A DNA stretch of 64,000 nt from Donghicola sp041224595 (GTDB lineage Bacteria > Pseudomonadota > Alphaproteobacteria > Rhodobacterales > Rhodobacteraceae). Below, piece by piece: positions 1-7,762 of this stretch (positions within the stretch are counted from its first letter, which is position 1; the number at the start of each line of letters is the position of its first letter). The stretch is taken from positions 248,001-312,000 of the forward strand of contig NZ_JBGFGN010000162.1 in the NCBI RefSeq assembly GCF_041224595.1, written 5' to 3'. The notes under the pieces are model-generated. The model saw only the letters and a program-made list of their open reading frames with translations, ran no database searches and was not told where the DNA came from. A program made the position numbers and the translations under genes.

Positions 1-235
1 TGTTGATCGAGGTGTCTTCGCCGAACCAATGCTGAAAGAACTCTTCGGGATGGTAGGCGCGGGGCACAAACGGCATGACAAAACTGTCAACCCAACCGAT
101 CACCGTCCAGATCAACCAGACGGTCAAGCCGACAGGCGCGATCACGACGATCCCAGTAAAAAAGTTCGATCTGAGACGGGCAAACAGGCCCGGCTTGCGA
201 GGAGTCGGGTGGTCTTCGTCGAAAGGCGTCGTCAT
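1..235 (-). CDS. DUF502 family membrane protein (3' end outside window)
   Basis: Only the N-terminal 78 codons lie in the window; the gene runs off the left edge. The start is the ATG complementary to 233-235. The visible protein has an acidic, proline-rich head of about 20 residues, then a basic stretch (LFARLRSNFFTG) followed by a hydrophobic segment (IVVIAPVGLTVWLIW) that should cross the inner membrane. This matches the N-terminus of the DUF502 (COG2928) family of small membrane proteins, whose function is unknown. It lies 93 bp downstream of psuG on the same strand, so it may be the last gene of that transcript. The family call rests on the TM1 pattern only. Confidence 0.75.
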   Translation of the reverse strand, partial: MTTPFDEDHPTPRKPGLFARLRSNFFTGIVVIAPVGLTVWLIWTVIGWVDSFVMPFVPRAYHPEEFFQHWFGEDTSIN

Positions 236-328
236 ATCCTGAACAATCCGAGGGCGTGTTACCGCGAACTTATGTACTGGTCCGCGGCTTCACAACGGCT
301 GAATGCGACTATCCTGCAAAAAGCCGCA

Positions 329-1234
329 TCACGCTGTCAGAGAGCGTGCAATCGCGGCAGCCAAACGGGCATTATTGAGCACAAGCGCGATGTTCGCCTC
401 GAGAGAGCGACCCTCGGTCAGTTCAAAAATCCGCTGCAACAAAAAGGGCGTAACGGCTTTGCCGATGATACCTTGCGCTTCGGCTTCAGAAAGCGCCGCG
501 CTGATAATGGGAGCCAGTTCTTCGGCTGCGATTTCGTCAGAGACGGGGATCGGGTTCGCGACCAATTGGCCGCCAGGCAGGCCCATGGCGATCCGCGTTT
601 TCTGCGCGTTGGCAATGTCTTCGGCGGTGTCCATGCGCAAGGGCGCAGTCATACCGCTGCTGCGCGACCAGAAGGCGGGGAAGTCGTCTTGGCCATAGGC
701 GATCACCGGCACACCGTTGGTTTCCAGAACCTCGAGTGTTTTGGGCAGATCGAGGATGGCTTTGGCGCCCGCCGCGACAACGGTTACGGGGGTGTGCGCC
801 AGTTCATTCAGGTCCGCCGAGATGTCAAAGCTGGTTTCAGCGCCGCGATGCACGCCGCCAATTCCGCCCGTCGCAAAGACACCGATCCCCGCAAGGTGCG
901 CGCAAATCATGGTCGCAGCCACTGTGGTTGCGCCGGTTCCGCCTGTAGCAATACAGGCCGCGATGTCTGCGCGGGACAGCTTGGCGCAGTCTTTGGTCTG
1001 GCCCAGATCTTCGAGTTGCGCGTCCGTCAGACCCGCGTGGATGTGTCCGCCAATCACTGCGATGGTTGCAGGCACGGCCCCGGCCTCGCGGATGGTTTCC
1101 TCGACCTTGCGCGCGGTTTCCACATTCTGAGGATAGGGCATCCCGTGGGTGATGATCGTGCTTTCCAGCGCGACGATGGGGCGGTTTTCCGCTTTGGCCG
1201 CAGCGACTTCGGGCGAAAAGGTGATGTCAATCAT
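329..1234 (-). CDS. psuG: Pseudouridine-5'-phosphate glycosidase
   Basis: A 301-residue protein of full family length. PsuG splits pseudouridine 5'-phosphate into uracil and ribose 5-phosphate through a lysine adduct in the cytoplasm. Visible hallmarks are the catalytic glutamate in VALESTIITHGMP (E24), the KLSRAD segment near residue 85, the glycine-rich ATGGIGGVHRGAE, the aspartate in SFDISADL (D137) and the nucleophile lysine in AGAKAILDLPKTLE (K158). Assignment of these residues follows the E. coli enzyme. The start overlaps the end of the upstream kinase gene by 8 bp, so the two are translationally coupled; the kinase makes the substrate of this enzyme. Confidence 0.93.
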   Translation of the reverse strand: MIDITFSPEVAAAKAENRPIVALESTIITHGMPYPQNVETARKVEETIREAGAVPATIAVIGGHIHAGLTDAQLEDLGQTKDCAKLSRADIAACIATGGTGATTVAATMICAHLAGIGVFATGGIGGVHRGAETSFDISADLNELAHTPVTVVAAGAKAILDLPKTLEVLETNGVPVIAYGQDDFPAFWSRSSGMTAPLRMDTAEDIANAQKTRIAMGLPGGQLVANPIPVSDEIAAEELAPIISAALSEAEAQGIIGKAVTPFLLQRIFELTEGRSLEANIALVLNNARLAAAIARSLTA

Positions 1235-2123
1235 AGGGGGTCTCTCCGGAAACGTGCGCGGCGGCGGCGGCCTGAGCGGCCATGAGCGCCGCCTCTCGGT
1301 CCGCGCCCCGTGCTTCGGCCACGATGTGCGCAGCCATGAAACTGTCGCCCGCGCCGGTGACGCGTGTCACCAAGACTTCGGGCGGTTGACGGGTGATGAT
1401 GCCCTCGGCACTGCCGTCTGCGGATGCGCGCCCGCCGTCTGTGACCAGCGCGCGTTTCGCGCCGCGTTTCACCATGCCTTCTGCGGCGGCGGCGGCATCT
1501 GGAAATTCGGTCTGGCACAGCAAACCGGCCTCTTCGAGGTTCACATACAAGGTCGCATTGCCAGCCTCGACCAAGGGCAAAAGCCGTGTCGCCTTGCCCG
1601 GAGAGGCGGGCGCAACCCGCAGATCGGCCCGCTGAAATACATGATCGACCGCGATCTGGGCCAAAAGAGCCTCTGTCAGATTGCCATCAAGGGCGATGAA
1701 CCCGCCATACGGCGCGCCAGCGCTGCCCAATGTGCCGTCCGTCATTGGGCGCAGGATCTTGTCACCAGCCTCTTCCAACGAATGGGCGTCCGCGATGGCG
1801 GCTATCAGGCCGTTTGCGCCTTCGACCGCCATATAAATATCTGTGGGTAGATCCTCGGACAGGTAGATGTGATCGGTAATCAGCCCGCGGCGGCGGCAAT
1901 CGGCCAGCAGCTCTTGGCCCGCGGGGTCATTTCCGACAGCAGAGAGCAGGGCAGGGGTCATTCCCTGACGGCGCAAGGTCATCGCGATATTCAGCGCCAC
2001 GCCCCCCGGCACGCGGATGATACGGCCCGGCACATCGCTGCCCTGCCGCATGTGGCTAGACGACCGGCCGATGATGTCCCACAGCACGGAGCCGATGCAC
2101 AGGATTTCTGGTGTCGAAGTCAT
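1227..2123 (-). CDS. psuK: PfkB-family carbohydrate kinase, probable pseudouridine kinase
   Basis: A ribokinase/PfkB fold protein of 298 residues. The start chosen is the ATG at 2123 (MTSTPEILCIG), preceded by an AAGAGG site 7 bases away; an in-frame ATG seven codons upstream has no better site. The N-terminal GSVLWD and GGVALNIA elements bind sugar, and the C-terminal VTGAGDSFMA is PfkB signature 2 with the catalytic aspartate. The family alone does not fix the substrate. Its 8-bp overlap with psuG makes pseudouridine 5'-phosphorylation the likely reaction: kinase plus glycosidase return pseudouridine to uracil and ribose 5-phosphate. Confidence 0.82.
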   Translation of the reverse strand: MTSTPEILCIGSVLWDIIGRSSSHMRQGSDVPGRIIRVPGGVALNIAMTLRRQGMTPALLSAVGNDPAGQELLADCRRRGLITDHIYLSEDLPTDIYMAVEGANGLIAAIADAHSLEEAGDKILRPMTDGTLGSAGAPYGGFIALDGNLTEALLAQIAVDHVFQRADLRVAPASPGKATRLLPLVEAGNATLYVNLEEAGLLCQTEFPDAAAAAEGMVKRGAKRALVTDGGRASADGSAEGIITRQPPEVLVTRVTGAGDSFMAAHIVAEARGADREAALMAAQAAAAAHVSGETPYD

Positions 2124-2165
2124 AACGGCCTCTTGCCGATACACGCCGCGCGGCGCAAGGATTTT

Positions 2166-2972
2166 TTACCGAACGGTAAAGGTGAGTGCGGCCCAGAGGC
2201 TCTCCCAGACGATTCCGTTGGCTTCGGCGGTCGCCGCATCTGGTTCACGCATGACAACCGAATCCAGCAAATAAACGTGCTCGGGTTTGACCGGAACTGC
2301 GCCAATTCCATTTTCGTCAGTGCGCGTCGTCGTGATTTTCACTGTGCCGTCCGGGGCGCGTTCAAAGATCTCGATCTGGGCATCCGGCCGGAGTGCGCCC
2401 TGATAGTAAAGCTCCACATCCATGACCCCGTCAAAATCCGGCTGATAGGGGTTGTCGCGTGCGACAAGCTCGATTTCCATCCCTAGGTTGCTGTCCGCCC
2501 CTTGCGCGTCCCCAACCGCGACCAGAGCCTTGGAAAACCGGGTATAGCCCTCGGAGAACCCCGTTTCAGGCAGACCGCGCGCTTCGTGCTGTTCCAAAAC
2601 CTCGGGGAAGTCTTTGTGCGTGCAAAAGTTCCGGAACTTCTCGGCCTCAGTGTAATTTAGTTTGTTCTGCGTCGACACGTAGGCCAGCACGGCCAGCCCG
2701 TCTTCGGAAGGCATCATAGATACTGCGGGGATATCCCCAAGCCGCCCATCAACAGGCAACACATTGCGATCTATGACCAAATCCAGCCTCTGTTGCTTTG
2801 CGGGCATATAGGCCAGACGAAATCCGGAAAAGCCCTCGCCGTTACGGATGTCTGCCTCTAGGGTCTGCCCAGAAGTGATTTGATAGTTTCGTGGTTCGAG
2901 CCATGTCTCATGGGCATAGGCCCCTTGGGCGAATAGACTTAAACAGACTGAGGTAATTGGGATGAAGCGCAT
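2166..2972 (-). CDS. DUF4198 (COG5266) periplasmic protein
   Basis: About 268 residues with a signal peptide (MRFIPITSVCLSLFAQGAYA) cut just before HETWLEP. A histidine right after the cleavage site followed by W-x-E is typical of DUF4198/COG5266 proteins, often annotated as nickel or cobalt uptake components. The rest is beta-rich. The open frame continues upstream of the chosen ATG for about 147 codons, but that part is antisense to the neighbouring permease gene and does not look like protein. With this start the gene overlaps the divergent HupE/UreJ gene by 11 bp. Its stop is 42 bp before psuK, so it may lead the psuK-psuG transcript. Metal transport is inferred from family and neighbour. 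Confidence 0.72.
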   Translation of the reverse strand: MRFIPITSVCLSLFAQGAYAHETWLEPRNYQITSGQTLEADIRNGEGFSGFRLAYMPAKQQRLDLVIDRNVLPVDGRLGDIPAVSMMPSEDGLAVLAYVSTQNKLNYTEAEKFRNFCTHKDFPEVLEQHEARGLPETGFSEGYTRFSKALVAVGDAQGADSNLGMEIELVARDNPYQPDFDGVMDVELYYQGALRPDAQIEIFERAPDGTVKITTTRTDENGIGAVPVKPEHVYLLDSVVMREPDAATAEANGIVWESLWAALTFTVR

Positions 2973-4113
2973 TTTCGGGTCCAACGTTTTGGGTACCATC
3001 AGGGTGTGGCTTGTCGCTGCGGTGTCAAGTGCCGTACTCGCCAGCGGTGCCCAAGCACATGAGGTGACGCCGGCGATTGCTGACCTGACTGTAACCGATG
3101 GGCAGGTGACTTTGGACATCCGCGCCAATCTGGAGGCGTTCATTGCAGGCATTGACCTCGCCGCGCTCGAAGACACCAACGAGTCCGATGGCTCTGACGA
3201 ATATGACCGGCTGCGCGCCTTGCCCGCGACAGAGCTGTCGACCGAGATGCGCCGCATCTGGCCACGCTTTGCAGAGGATATGCGGATTATCACTGACGCT
3301 GGACCGATCCAGGAAACCCTTCTTGATATAACGGTAGAGCCGACGCCGGATCTGGAACTGCCTCGCGTCAGCACATTGCACATCACCGCGGAACTCCCCC
3401 CGAGTGCCACCAACGTGCAGGTGGACTGGCCCGCCAGTTACGGTGCGCTGGTGGTCCGTCAACAAGGGGTCGAGAACCCCTATACCGGCTATCTGACCGA
3501 TGGCACGCCGAGCGAACCGATCGAAATCGCAGGCGGCCAAGCGCAAACCGGCCTGCAAGCGTTCCTGAGCTATATTCCGGTTGGCTTTGACCACATCCTG
3601 CCCAAAGGACTCGACCATATTCTTTTCGTCTTGGGGCTCTTCTTCTTGTCCACCCGCATGGGGCCGCTTCTGTGGCAAATCTCGGCCTTTACGTTGGCAC
3701 ACACGGTCACCTTGGCGCTTGGCGCACTGGGGCTGGTGTCTGTGCCCGGTAGCATCGTAGAGCCACTGATTGCCGCCTCCATTACCTTTGTCGCGGTCGA
3801 AAACATCTTGTCCAAGGGGTTCAGCCCGTGGCGTCCCGCGGTGGTGTTCGTTTTTGGCCTGCTGCACGGGCTTGGCTTTGCCTCGGTGCTTGGCGAGTTT
3901 GGCCTGCCGCAGGATCAGTTCATTCCCGCGCTTATCGGCTTTAACGTCGGGGTCGAGGTCGGACAGCTGACCGTGATCGCCATCGCCTTCCTAGCGGTGG
4001 GGCTGTGGTTTGGATCCAAGCCCTGGTATCGAGCGTATATTGCCATCCCAGCCAGCGCGGTTATCGGTCTAATCGGGGCCTATTGGTTCCTCGAGCGCAC
4101 CATTCTGGCCTGA
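2962..4113 (+). CDS. HupE/UreJ family membrane protein
   Basis: 383 residues. An N-terminal signal sequence (ends ASGAQA before HEVTP) leads into an extracytoplasmic domain of about 180 residues. The C-terminal half has about six hydrophobic segments with the HupE/UreJ_2 signatures DHILPKGLDHILFVLGLF, AHTVTLALGALG and GLLHGLGFASVLGEFG, followed by FNVGVEVGQL. Members of the family are secondary transporters, several tied to nickel, but many have no known substrate. The start ATG at 2962 has a GAGG site 9 bases upstream. A GTG at 3004 would also give a signal peptide and would remove the overlap with the divergent DUF4198 gene. The pairing of a HupE-like permease with a DUF4198 protein suggests metal uptake, by inference. 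Confidence 0.8.
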   Translation: MKRIFGSNVLGTIRVWLVAAVSSAVLASGAQAHEVTPAIADLTVTDGQVTLDIRANLEAFIAGIDLAALEDTNESDGSDEYDRLRALPATELSTEMRRIWPRFAEDMRIITDAGPIQETLLDITVEPTPDLELPRVSTLHITAELPPSATNVQVDWPASYGALVVRQQGVENPYTGYLTDGTPSEPIEIAGGQAQTGLQAFLSYIPVGFDHILPKGLDHILFVLGLFFLSTRMGPLLWQISAFTLAHTVTLALGALGLVSVPGSIVEPLIAASITFVAVENILSKGFSPWRPAVVFVFGLLHGLGFASVLGEFGLPQDQFIPALIGFNVGVEVGQLTVIAIAFLAVGLWFGSKPWYRAYIAIPASAVIGLIGAYWFLERTILA

Positions 4114-4149
4114 TCAAAGGCGAACAGGCAATTAAATCGGGCAGGGGGC

Positions 4150-4178
4150 TTGTCAATCAGGCCCTTTGCCTTTAAACG
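4150..4178 (+). promoter_or_regulatory. Candidate sigma-70 promoter of rpsB-tsf
   Basis: TTGTCA at 4150-4155 and TAAACG at 4173-4178 are separated by 17 bases, about 125 bp before rpsB. The leader that follows holds a perfect 14-bp palindrome (GGACCATATGGTCC, 4249-4262). The -10 match is only fair. Confidence 0.35.
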
Positions 4179-4303
4179 CACGCGCACTGAAATCCGCTGG
4201 CTGGGTTTTTGGGCCTATGAGGGAGAAATCCTCATATGTCCGCCGGTTGGACCATATGGTCCCTCACCCCAGCCGAGGCATGAAACCGGAAAGGATATAG
4301 GAC

Positions 4304-5062
4304 ATGGCTCTTCCTGAGTTCTCCATGCGCCAACTGCTTGAAGCAGGCGTACACTTTGGCCACCAGACCCAGCGCTGGAACCCCCGTATGGGCGAGTTCA
4401 TCTACGGTGCGCGTAACGGCATCCACATTCTCGACCTGACCCAGACTGTTCCCATGCTGGACCAAGCCCTGAAGGTCGTCCGTGATACTGTCGCCAAAGG
4501 CGGCCGCGTTCTGTTCGTTGGCACCAAGCGTCAGGCGGCTCAGCCCGTTGCAGACGCTGCTGAAAAGTGCGCACAGTACTACATGAACCACCGCTGGCTC
4601 GGCGGCACTCTGACCAACTGGAAAACTGTTTCGCAGTCGATCCAGCGTCTGAAGAACATCGACGAAGCCATGGAAGGCGGCGCCGAAGGTCTGACCAAGA
4701 AAGAGCGCCTGCAGATGGAGCGCGAGCAGACCAAACTGCAAGCGTCGCTCGGTGGTATCCGCGAGATGGGCGGCGTTCCTGACCTGCTGTTCGTCATCGA
4801 CGTGAAAAAAGAGCAGCTGGCCATCCAGGAAGCCAACAAGCTGGGTATCCCTGTTGTTGCTGTCGTCGACACCAACTGCAACCCCGCAGGCATCGACTAC
4901 ATCATCCCCGGCAACGACGACGCGGCCCGTGCAATCGCACTGTACACCGATCTGGTGTCGCGCGCTGCTCTGGACGGCATGACCGCTCAGCTGGGTGCTG
5001 CTGGCGTTGACCTCGGCGAGCTGGAAGCTGGCCTCGAGGAAGAGCTCGGCGAAAACGCATAA
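4304..5062 (+). CDS. rpsB: 30S ribosomal protein S2
   Basis: 252 residues, the usual length for alphaproteobacterial S2. The opening ALPEFSMRQLLEAGVHFGHQTQRWNPRM is the family N-terminus (given here as its recognisable parts MRQLLEAGVHFGH and QRWNPRM), and NNRWLGGTLTN-type (here NHRWLGGTLTNW) and DLLFVIDVKKEQLAIQEA motifs follow. S2 binds late to the 30S subunit and is needed for mRNA binding. An AAGGATATAGG site precedes the ATG. It is followed by tsf, the standard bacterial order. Codon use is strongly biased, as expected for a highly expressed gene. Confidence 0.98.
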   Translation: MALPEFSMRQLLEAGVHFGHQTQRWNPRMGEFIYGARNGIHILDLTQTVPMLDQALKVVRDTVAKGGRVLFVGTKRQAAQPVADAAEKCAQYYMNHRWLGGTLTNWKTVSQSIQRLKNIDEAMEGGAEGLTKKERLQMEREQTKLQASLGGIREMGGVPDLLFVIDVKKEQLAIQEANKLGIPVVAVVDTNCNPAGIDYIIPGNDDAARAIALYTDLVSRAALDGMTAQLGAAGVDLGELEAGLEEELGENA

Positions 5063-5082
5063 GCGTTTACAAAACTGACATC

Positions 5083-5104
5083 GGGCGCGGTTAAGTCCGC
5101 GCCC
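5083..5104 (+). terminator. Hairpin between rpsB and tsf (partial terminator or attenuator)
   Basis: A perfect 8-bp GC stem (GGGCGCGG / CCGCGCCC) with a 6-base loop, 21 bp after the rpsB stop. The downstream tract (AAGCCCTTTATTC) is weak in T, so it probably lowers rather than stops transcription into tsf. Confidence 0.45.
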
Positions 5105-5152
5105 AAGCCCTTTATTCAGGGCGTTGACCCCGACATTGAGAGGAGCCTTATC

Positions 5153-6028
5153 ATGGCGATCACTGCAGCACAGGTAAAAGAACTGCGCGAGATGACCGGC
5201 GCAGGCATGATGGATGCCAAAAAAGCGCTGACCGAAACCGACGGCGACATGGACGCCGCTGTTGACTGGCTGCGCACCAAAGGTCTGGCGAAAGCTGCCA
5301 AGAAATCGGGCCGTACCGCTGCGGAAGGTCTGGTCGCTGTGAAGGTCGAAGGCGGCAAAGGTGTGGCTGTTGAAGTCAACGCCGAGACCGACTTTGTTGC
5401 GAAGAACGCAGAATTCCAGGCAATGGTTACCGACATCGCCGGCGCCGCCATCAACGTTTCCGACGTTGACGCGCTGAAAGCAGCCGACGTCGACGGCAAA
5501 ACCGTTGAGACCTTGATCACCGACAAGATCGCAAAAATCGGCGAGAACATGACCCTGCGCCGCATGGCGTCGGTCGAAGCAGAAAACGTCGTGTCCTACG
5601 TGCACAACGCAGCTGCAGACGGCATGGGCAAAATCGGTGTTCTGGTTGCCATGAACGGCGGCGACGAAGCATTCGGCCGTCAGGTTGCCATGCACATCGC
5701 CGCAGCGAACCCCGCAGCTCTGAACGAAGATGCGCTGGACGCAGCTTTCGTTGAAAAAGAGCGTCAGGTTCAGATCGACATCGCGCGCGAGTCGGGCAAG
5801 CCCGAGCAGGTCATCGAAAAGATGATCGAAGGCCGCATGAAGAAGTTCCTCGCGGAAAACACCCTGCTGGGTCAGGCGTTCGTTGTGAACCCCGATCTGA
5901 CCGTCGAAGCAGCGGCCAAAGAAGCTGGCGCAACCATCGTCGCATACGTGCGCATGGAAGTTGGCGAAGGCATCGAGAAAGTCGAAGAGGACTACGCTGC
6001 CGAAGTTGCGAAGCTGGCCAACGGCTAA
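5153..6028 (+). CDS. tsf: Elongation factor Ts
   Basis: 291 residues. EF-Ts exchanges GDP for GTP on EF-Tu. The N-terminal UBA-like part carries VKELREMTGAGMMDAKKAL, and the core contains the conserved NAETDFVAKNAEF segment; both are diagnostic. The coiled-coil/dimerisation region and the C-terminal QAFVVNPDLTVEAA follow. A GAGG site lies 8 bases before the ATG. It sits 90 bp after rpsB and is closed by a strong terminator at 6057, so rpsB-tsf forms a two-gene unit. Confidence 0.98.
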   Translation: MAITAAQVKELREMTGAGMMDAKKALTETDGDMDAAVDWLRTKGLAKAAKKSGRTAAEGLVAVKVEGGKGVAVEVNAETDFVAKNAEFQAMVTDIAGAAINVSDVDALKAADVDGKTVETLITDKIAKIGENMTLRRMASVEAENVVSYVHNAAADGMGKIGVLVAMNGGDEAFGRQVAMHIAAANPAALNEDALDAAFVEKERQVQIDIARESGKPEQVIEKMIEGRMKKFLAENTLLGQAFVVNPDLTVEAAAKEAGATIVAYVRMEVGEGIEKVEEDYAAEVAKLANG

Positions 6029-6056
6029 GCCGCGACACATCGCGAATTATGGGGCA

Positions 6057-6084
6057 GGGGGTGCGTATGCGCCCCCTTTTCCTT
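6057..6084 (+). terminator. Rho-independent terminator of rpsB-tsf
   Basis: GGGGG-TGC stem pairs with GCG-CCCCC around a GTAT loop, followed by TTTTCCTTT. It begins 28 bp after the tsf stop. Confidence 0.85.
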
Positions 6085-6142
6085 TGCCTGATTGCCCCAT
6101 TTTCTGACGCGGCAGGGTACGCCATCGCTCCTAACTTTGGGC

Positions 6143-6175
6143 AAAAAAAGGGGCACCGGAACAAGTCCGGTGCCC
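6143..6175 (-). terminator. Rho-independent terminator, minus strand
   Basis: A perfect 10-bp stem (GGGCACCGGA / TCCGGTGCCC) with a 5-base loop. Read on the minus strand the stem is followed by a C and then seven T. The only minus-strand gene upstream is the LuxR gene ending at 6445, so the transcript would carry a 270-nt 3' tail, or a separate small RNA ends here. The stretch 6176-6444 holds no gene I can support. Confidence 0.75.
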
Positions 6176-6444
6176 TAAGAAAAACGCCCCGAGGGATGGG
6201 GATATACGAGGCGCGAATGCCGGATCAGGGGCAGAAAATTTCCCCCAAACCGACGGGTCTATACGACCACCCAAGCAGGCTGGCTAGCAATCTCTAGCAT
6301 CTCTACCCGGTGTTCCCTGGCCAAAGCCACCACTCACGGAACATACTTTTGATGCCAGATTTCCGTAACGTCAGTTAAGTCAGGTATTCCCTACCTTGCG
6401 CTAGAAAGTCGAAAAAACCTCTTATTTACTGACTGTTACAGGCG

Positions 6445-7203
6445 TCACTGTTCCAAGATGAACATCTGATTTTGAAAGGCTGCTTTTAGAACCGCTTGGG
6501 CCGTTGTTTCCACATTGAGAGATTCACGAGCAAGACGTAAGTGCTTCTCAACTGTAGCGGATGTGAGGCCCATCAAGATCGCAATGTCCTGCGTTGTCTT
6601 GCCATCTCCGACCCATTGCAGTGCTTCGCGCTGACGCTTTGTCAGGCTGCGCGTGGGCGGCGTGTAGGGCAGGCTGGTGATCTTCAGGTGGGCCACGTTA
6701 TTGGCCAAAATAATGTCACGCCCGTGCTGCTCCCAGATCGCATCAACATCTCTTTGGCTCAGGCCATCGCGTGCCGTCAGCGCGGTCGCTCCTTTGGAGC
6801 GCTGCGACACCGACTTAAACGAGATCGTGTAGCCAGCATTGACGCCCATCTTTCGATTGAAGTCTACCACGCGCATCTCACTGTTTGTTAGCGTGCCGCT
6901 TTCAACCATATCGGCCATCAGGCTCCAGCTGCAGGCGCCTTCGTGTTCCAATGCCCATTTGACCATCGGCGCATGAAAATAGAACCCGTCATTGATAAAT
7001 GGCTCGATGTATTCAGGCTGGTGCGTGGTCAGGATCAGGAAGTCATTCGGATCTCCCAGAGAGTACCCGCTGCGATAGTGAGTCAGGCCATAGATCAATC
7101 GGTCAAACCCGTAGTCTGCCATGCGCTCTGAATGCAGCAGCCAAAGCTCCTCTAGGGATTGAGCATCGGTGATGGCCTCGAGGTGGGATGACATGGAAAT
7201 CAT
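6445..7203 (-). CDS. LuxR-family regulator with autoinducer-binding domain (LuxR solo)
   Basis: 252 residues from the ATG at 7203, which has an AGGTAAGG site 8 bases upstream; a longer frame exists but lacks this site. Residues 15-160 match the autoinducer-binding domain: W and Y positions in FDRLIYGLTHY, the D in HAPMVKWALEHEGACSW, and VNAGYTISF. Residues 185-245 are the LuxR helix-turn-helix (LTKRQREALQWVGDGKTTQDIA, seen as LTKRQREALQW and TSATVEKHLRLARESLNV). No LuxI-type synthase lies nearby, so this is an orphan receptor. Its ligand and targets cannot be read from the sequence. Confidence 0.9.
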   Translation of the reverse strand: MISMSSHLEAITDAQSLEELWLLHSERMADYGFDRLIYGLTHYRSGYSLGDPNDFLILTTHQPEYIEPFINDGFYFHAPMVKWALEHEGACSWSLMADMVESGTLTNSEMRVVDFNRKMGVNAGYTISFKSVSQRSKGATALTARDGLSQRDVDAIWEQHGRDIILANNVAHLKITSLPYTPPTRSLTKRQREALQWVGDGKTTQDIAILMGLTSATVEKHLRLARESLNVETTAQAVLKAAFQNQMFILEQ

Positions 7204-7707
7204 CGGGCAAACCTTACCTTGTTTTCGGGTCTCGTGACGTCTAGGCCTGTCCGAACGCAATTCATCTGATCAAAAAGCGTTTCGCAAATGACCGGAACCA
7301 TCCCGGGAGTGAACAATTAGAACCAAGGAACACTCAGGCCTCGCGATCAAACTTACACGAGGATGTGCTCCGCACTGTATCGCCTAAATCCCTGCATGAT
7401 CGCCATTTTACAAACTGGATAGCGACAAATTTGAGAAAGTCGGCGGCATTCAACGTGCCTTGTTGTACCGAGCTAACGGTTGTGTGATCAAGGCCGTTCA
7501 CACGCAATCACCGCGCTAAATAGGAATAGTCCTTATTTAAATAGTGATTTGTTGCGACCAGATGGAACGATCTGAACTCCACGCAGCACTTATTTAACAT
7601 AATCCTGATTATCGGTGCTATAGACGGATTAGATCTAAGGCCCCACAGCTATCCGGTTGCACAGTCGAATACAGATAAAAAAGTTATCCAGCTGATAGCG
7701 CGCTGGC
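7204..7707 (-). other. Gene-free AT-rich intergenic region
   Basis: About 500 bp upstream of the LuxR gene and downstream of phoB, with lower GC than its surroundings. It should carry the LuxR promoter on the minus strand. I see an imperfect hairpin around 7518-7538 (AAATAGGA / TCCTTATTT) and no supported open frame, tRNA or clear regulatory site. Confidence 0.6.
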
Positions 7708-7737
7708 AAAAAGAAAGGACGGCCCGAAAGCCGTCCT
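7708..7737 (-). terminator. Rho-independent terminator of the phosphate operon
   Basis: Perfect 8-bp stem AGGACGGC / GCCGTCCT with a 6-base loop, followed on the minus strand by TTCTTTTT. It lies 26 bp after the phoB stop. Confidence 0.85.
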
Positions 7738-7762
7738 GCCTAATACCGTTTCCGAACTGTGA

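Noticed and set aside
29..1285. Long plus-strand open frame (about 418 codons) opposite psuG
   Set aside because: It is antisense to a clear PsuG, has a composition unlike protein (many R, G, H) and no motifs. High-GC genomes give such frames routinely.
2973..3413. Longer N-terminus for the DUF4198 protein
   Set aside because: It would be antisense to the HupE/UreJ signal peptide and domain and would bury the signal peptide of the DUF4198 protein.
4232..6040. Minus-strand open frame of about 600 codons opposite rpsB and tsf
   Set aside because: Antisense to two ribosomal/elongation factor genes with strong codon bias; its cysteine- and histidine-rich product has no family features.
6176..6440. 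6S RNA or tmRNA
   Set aside because: I could not fold the region into the closing stem and central bubble of 6S RNA, and no tmRNA ends or tag frame are present.
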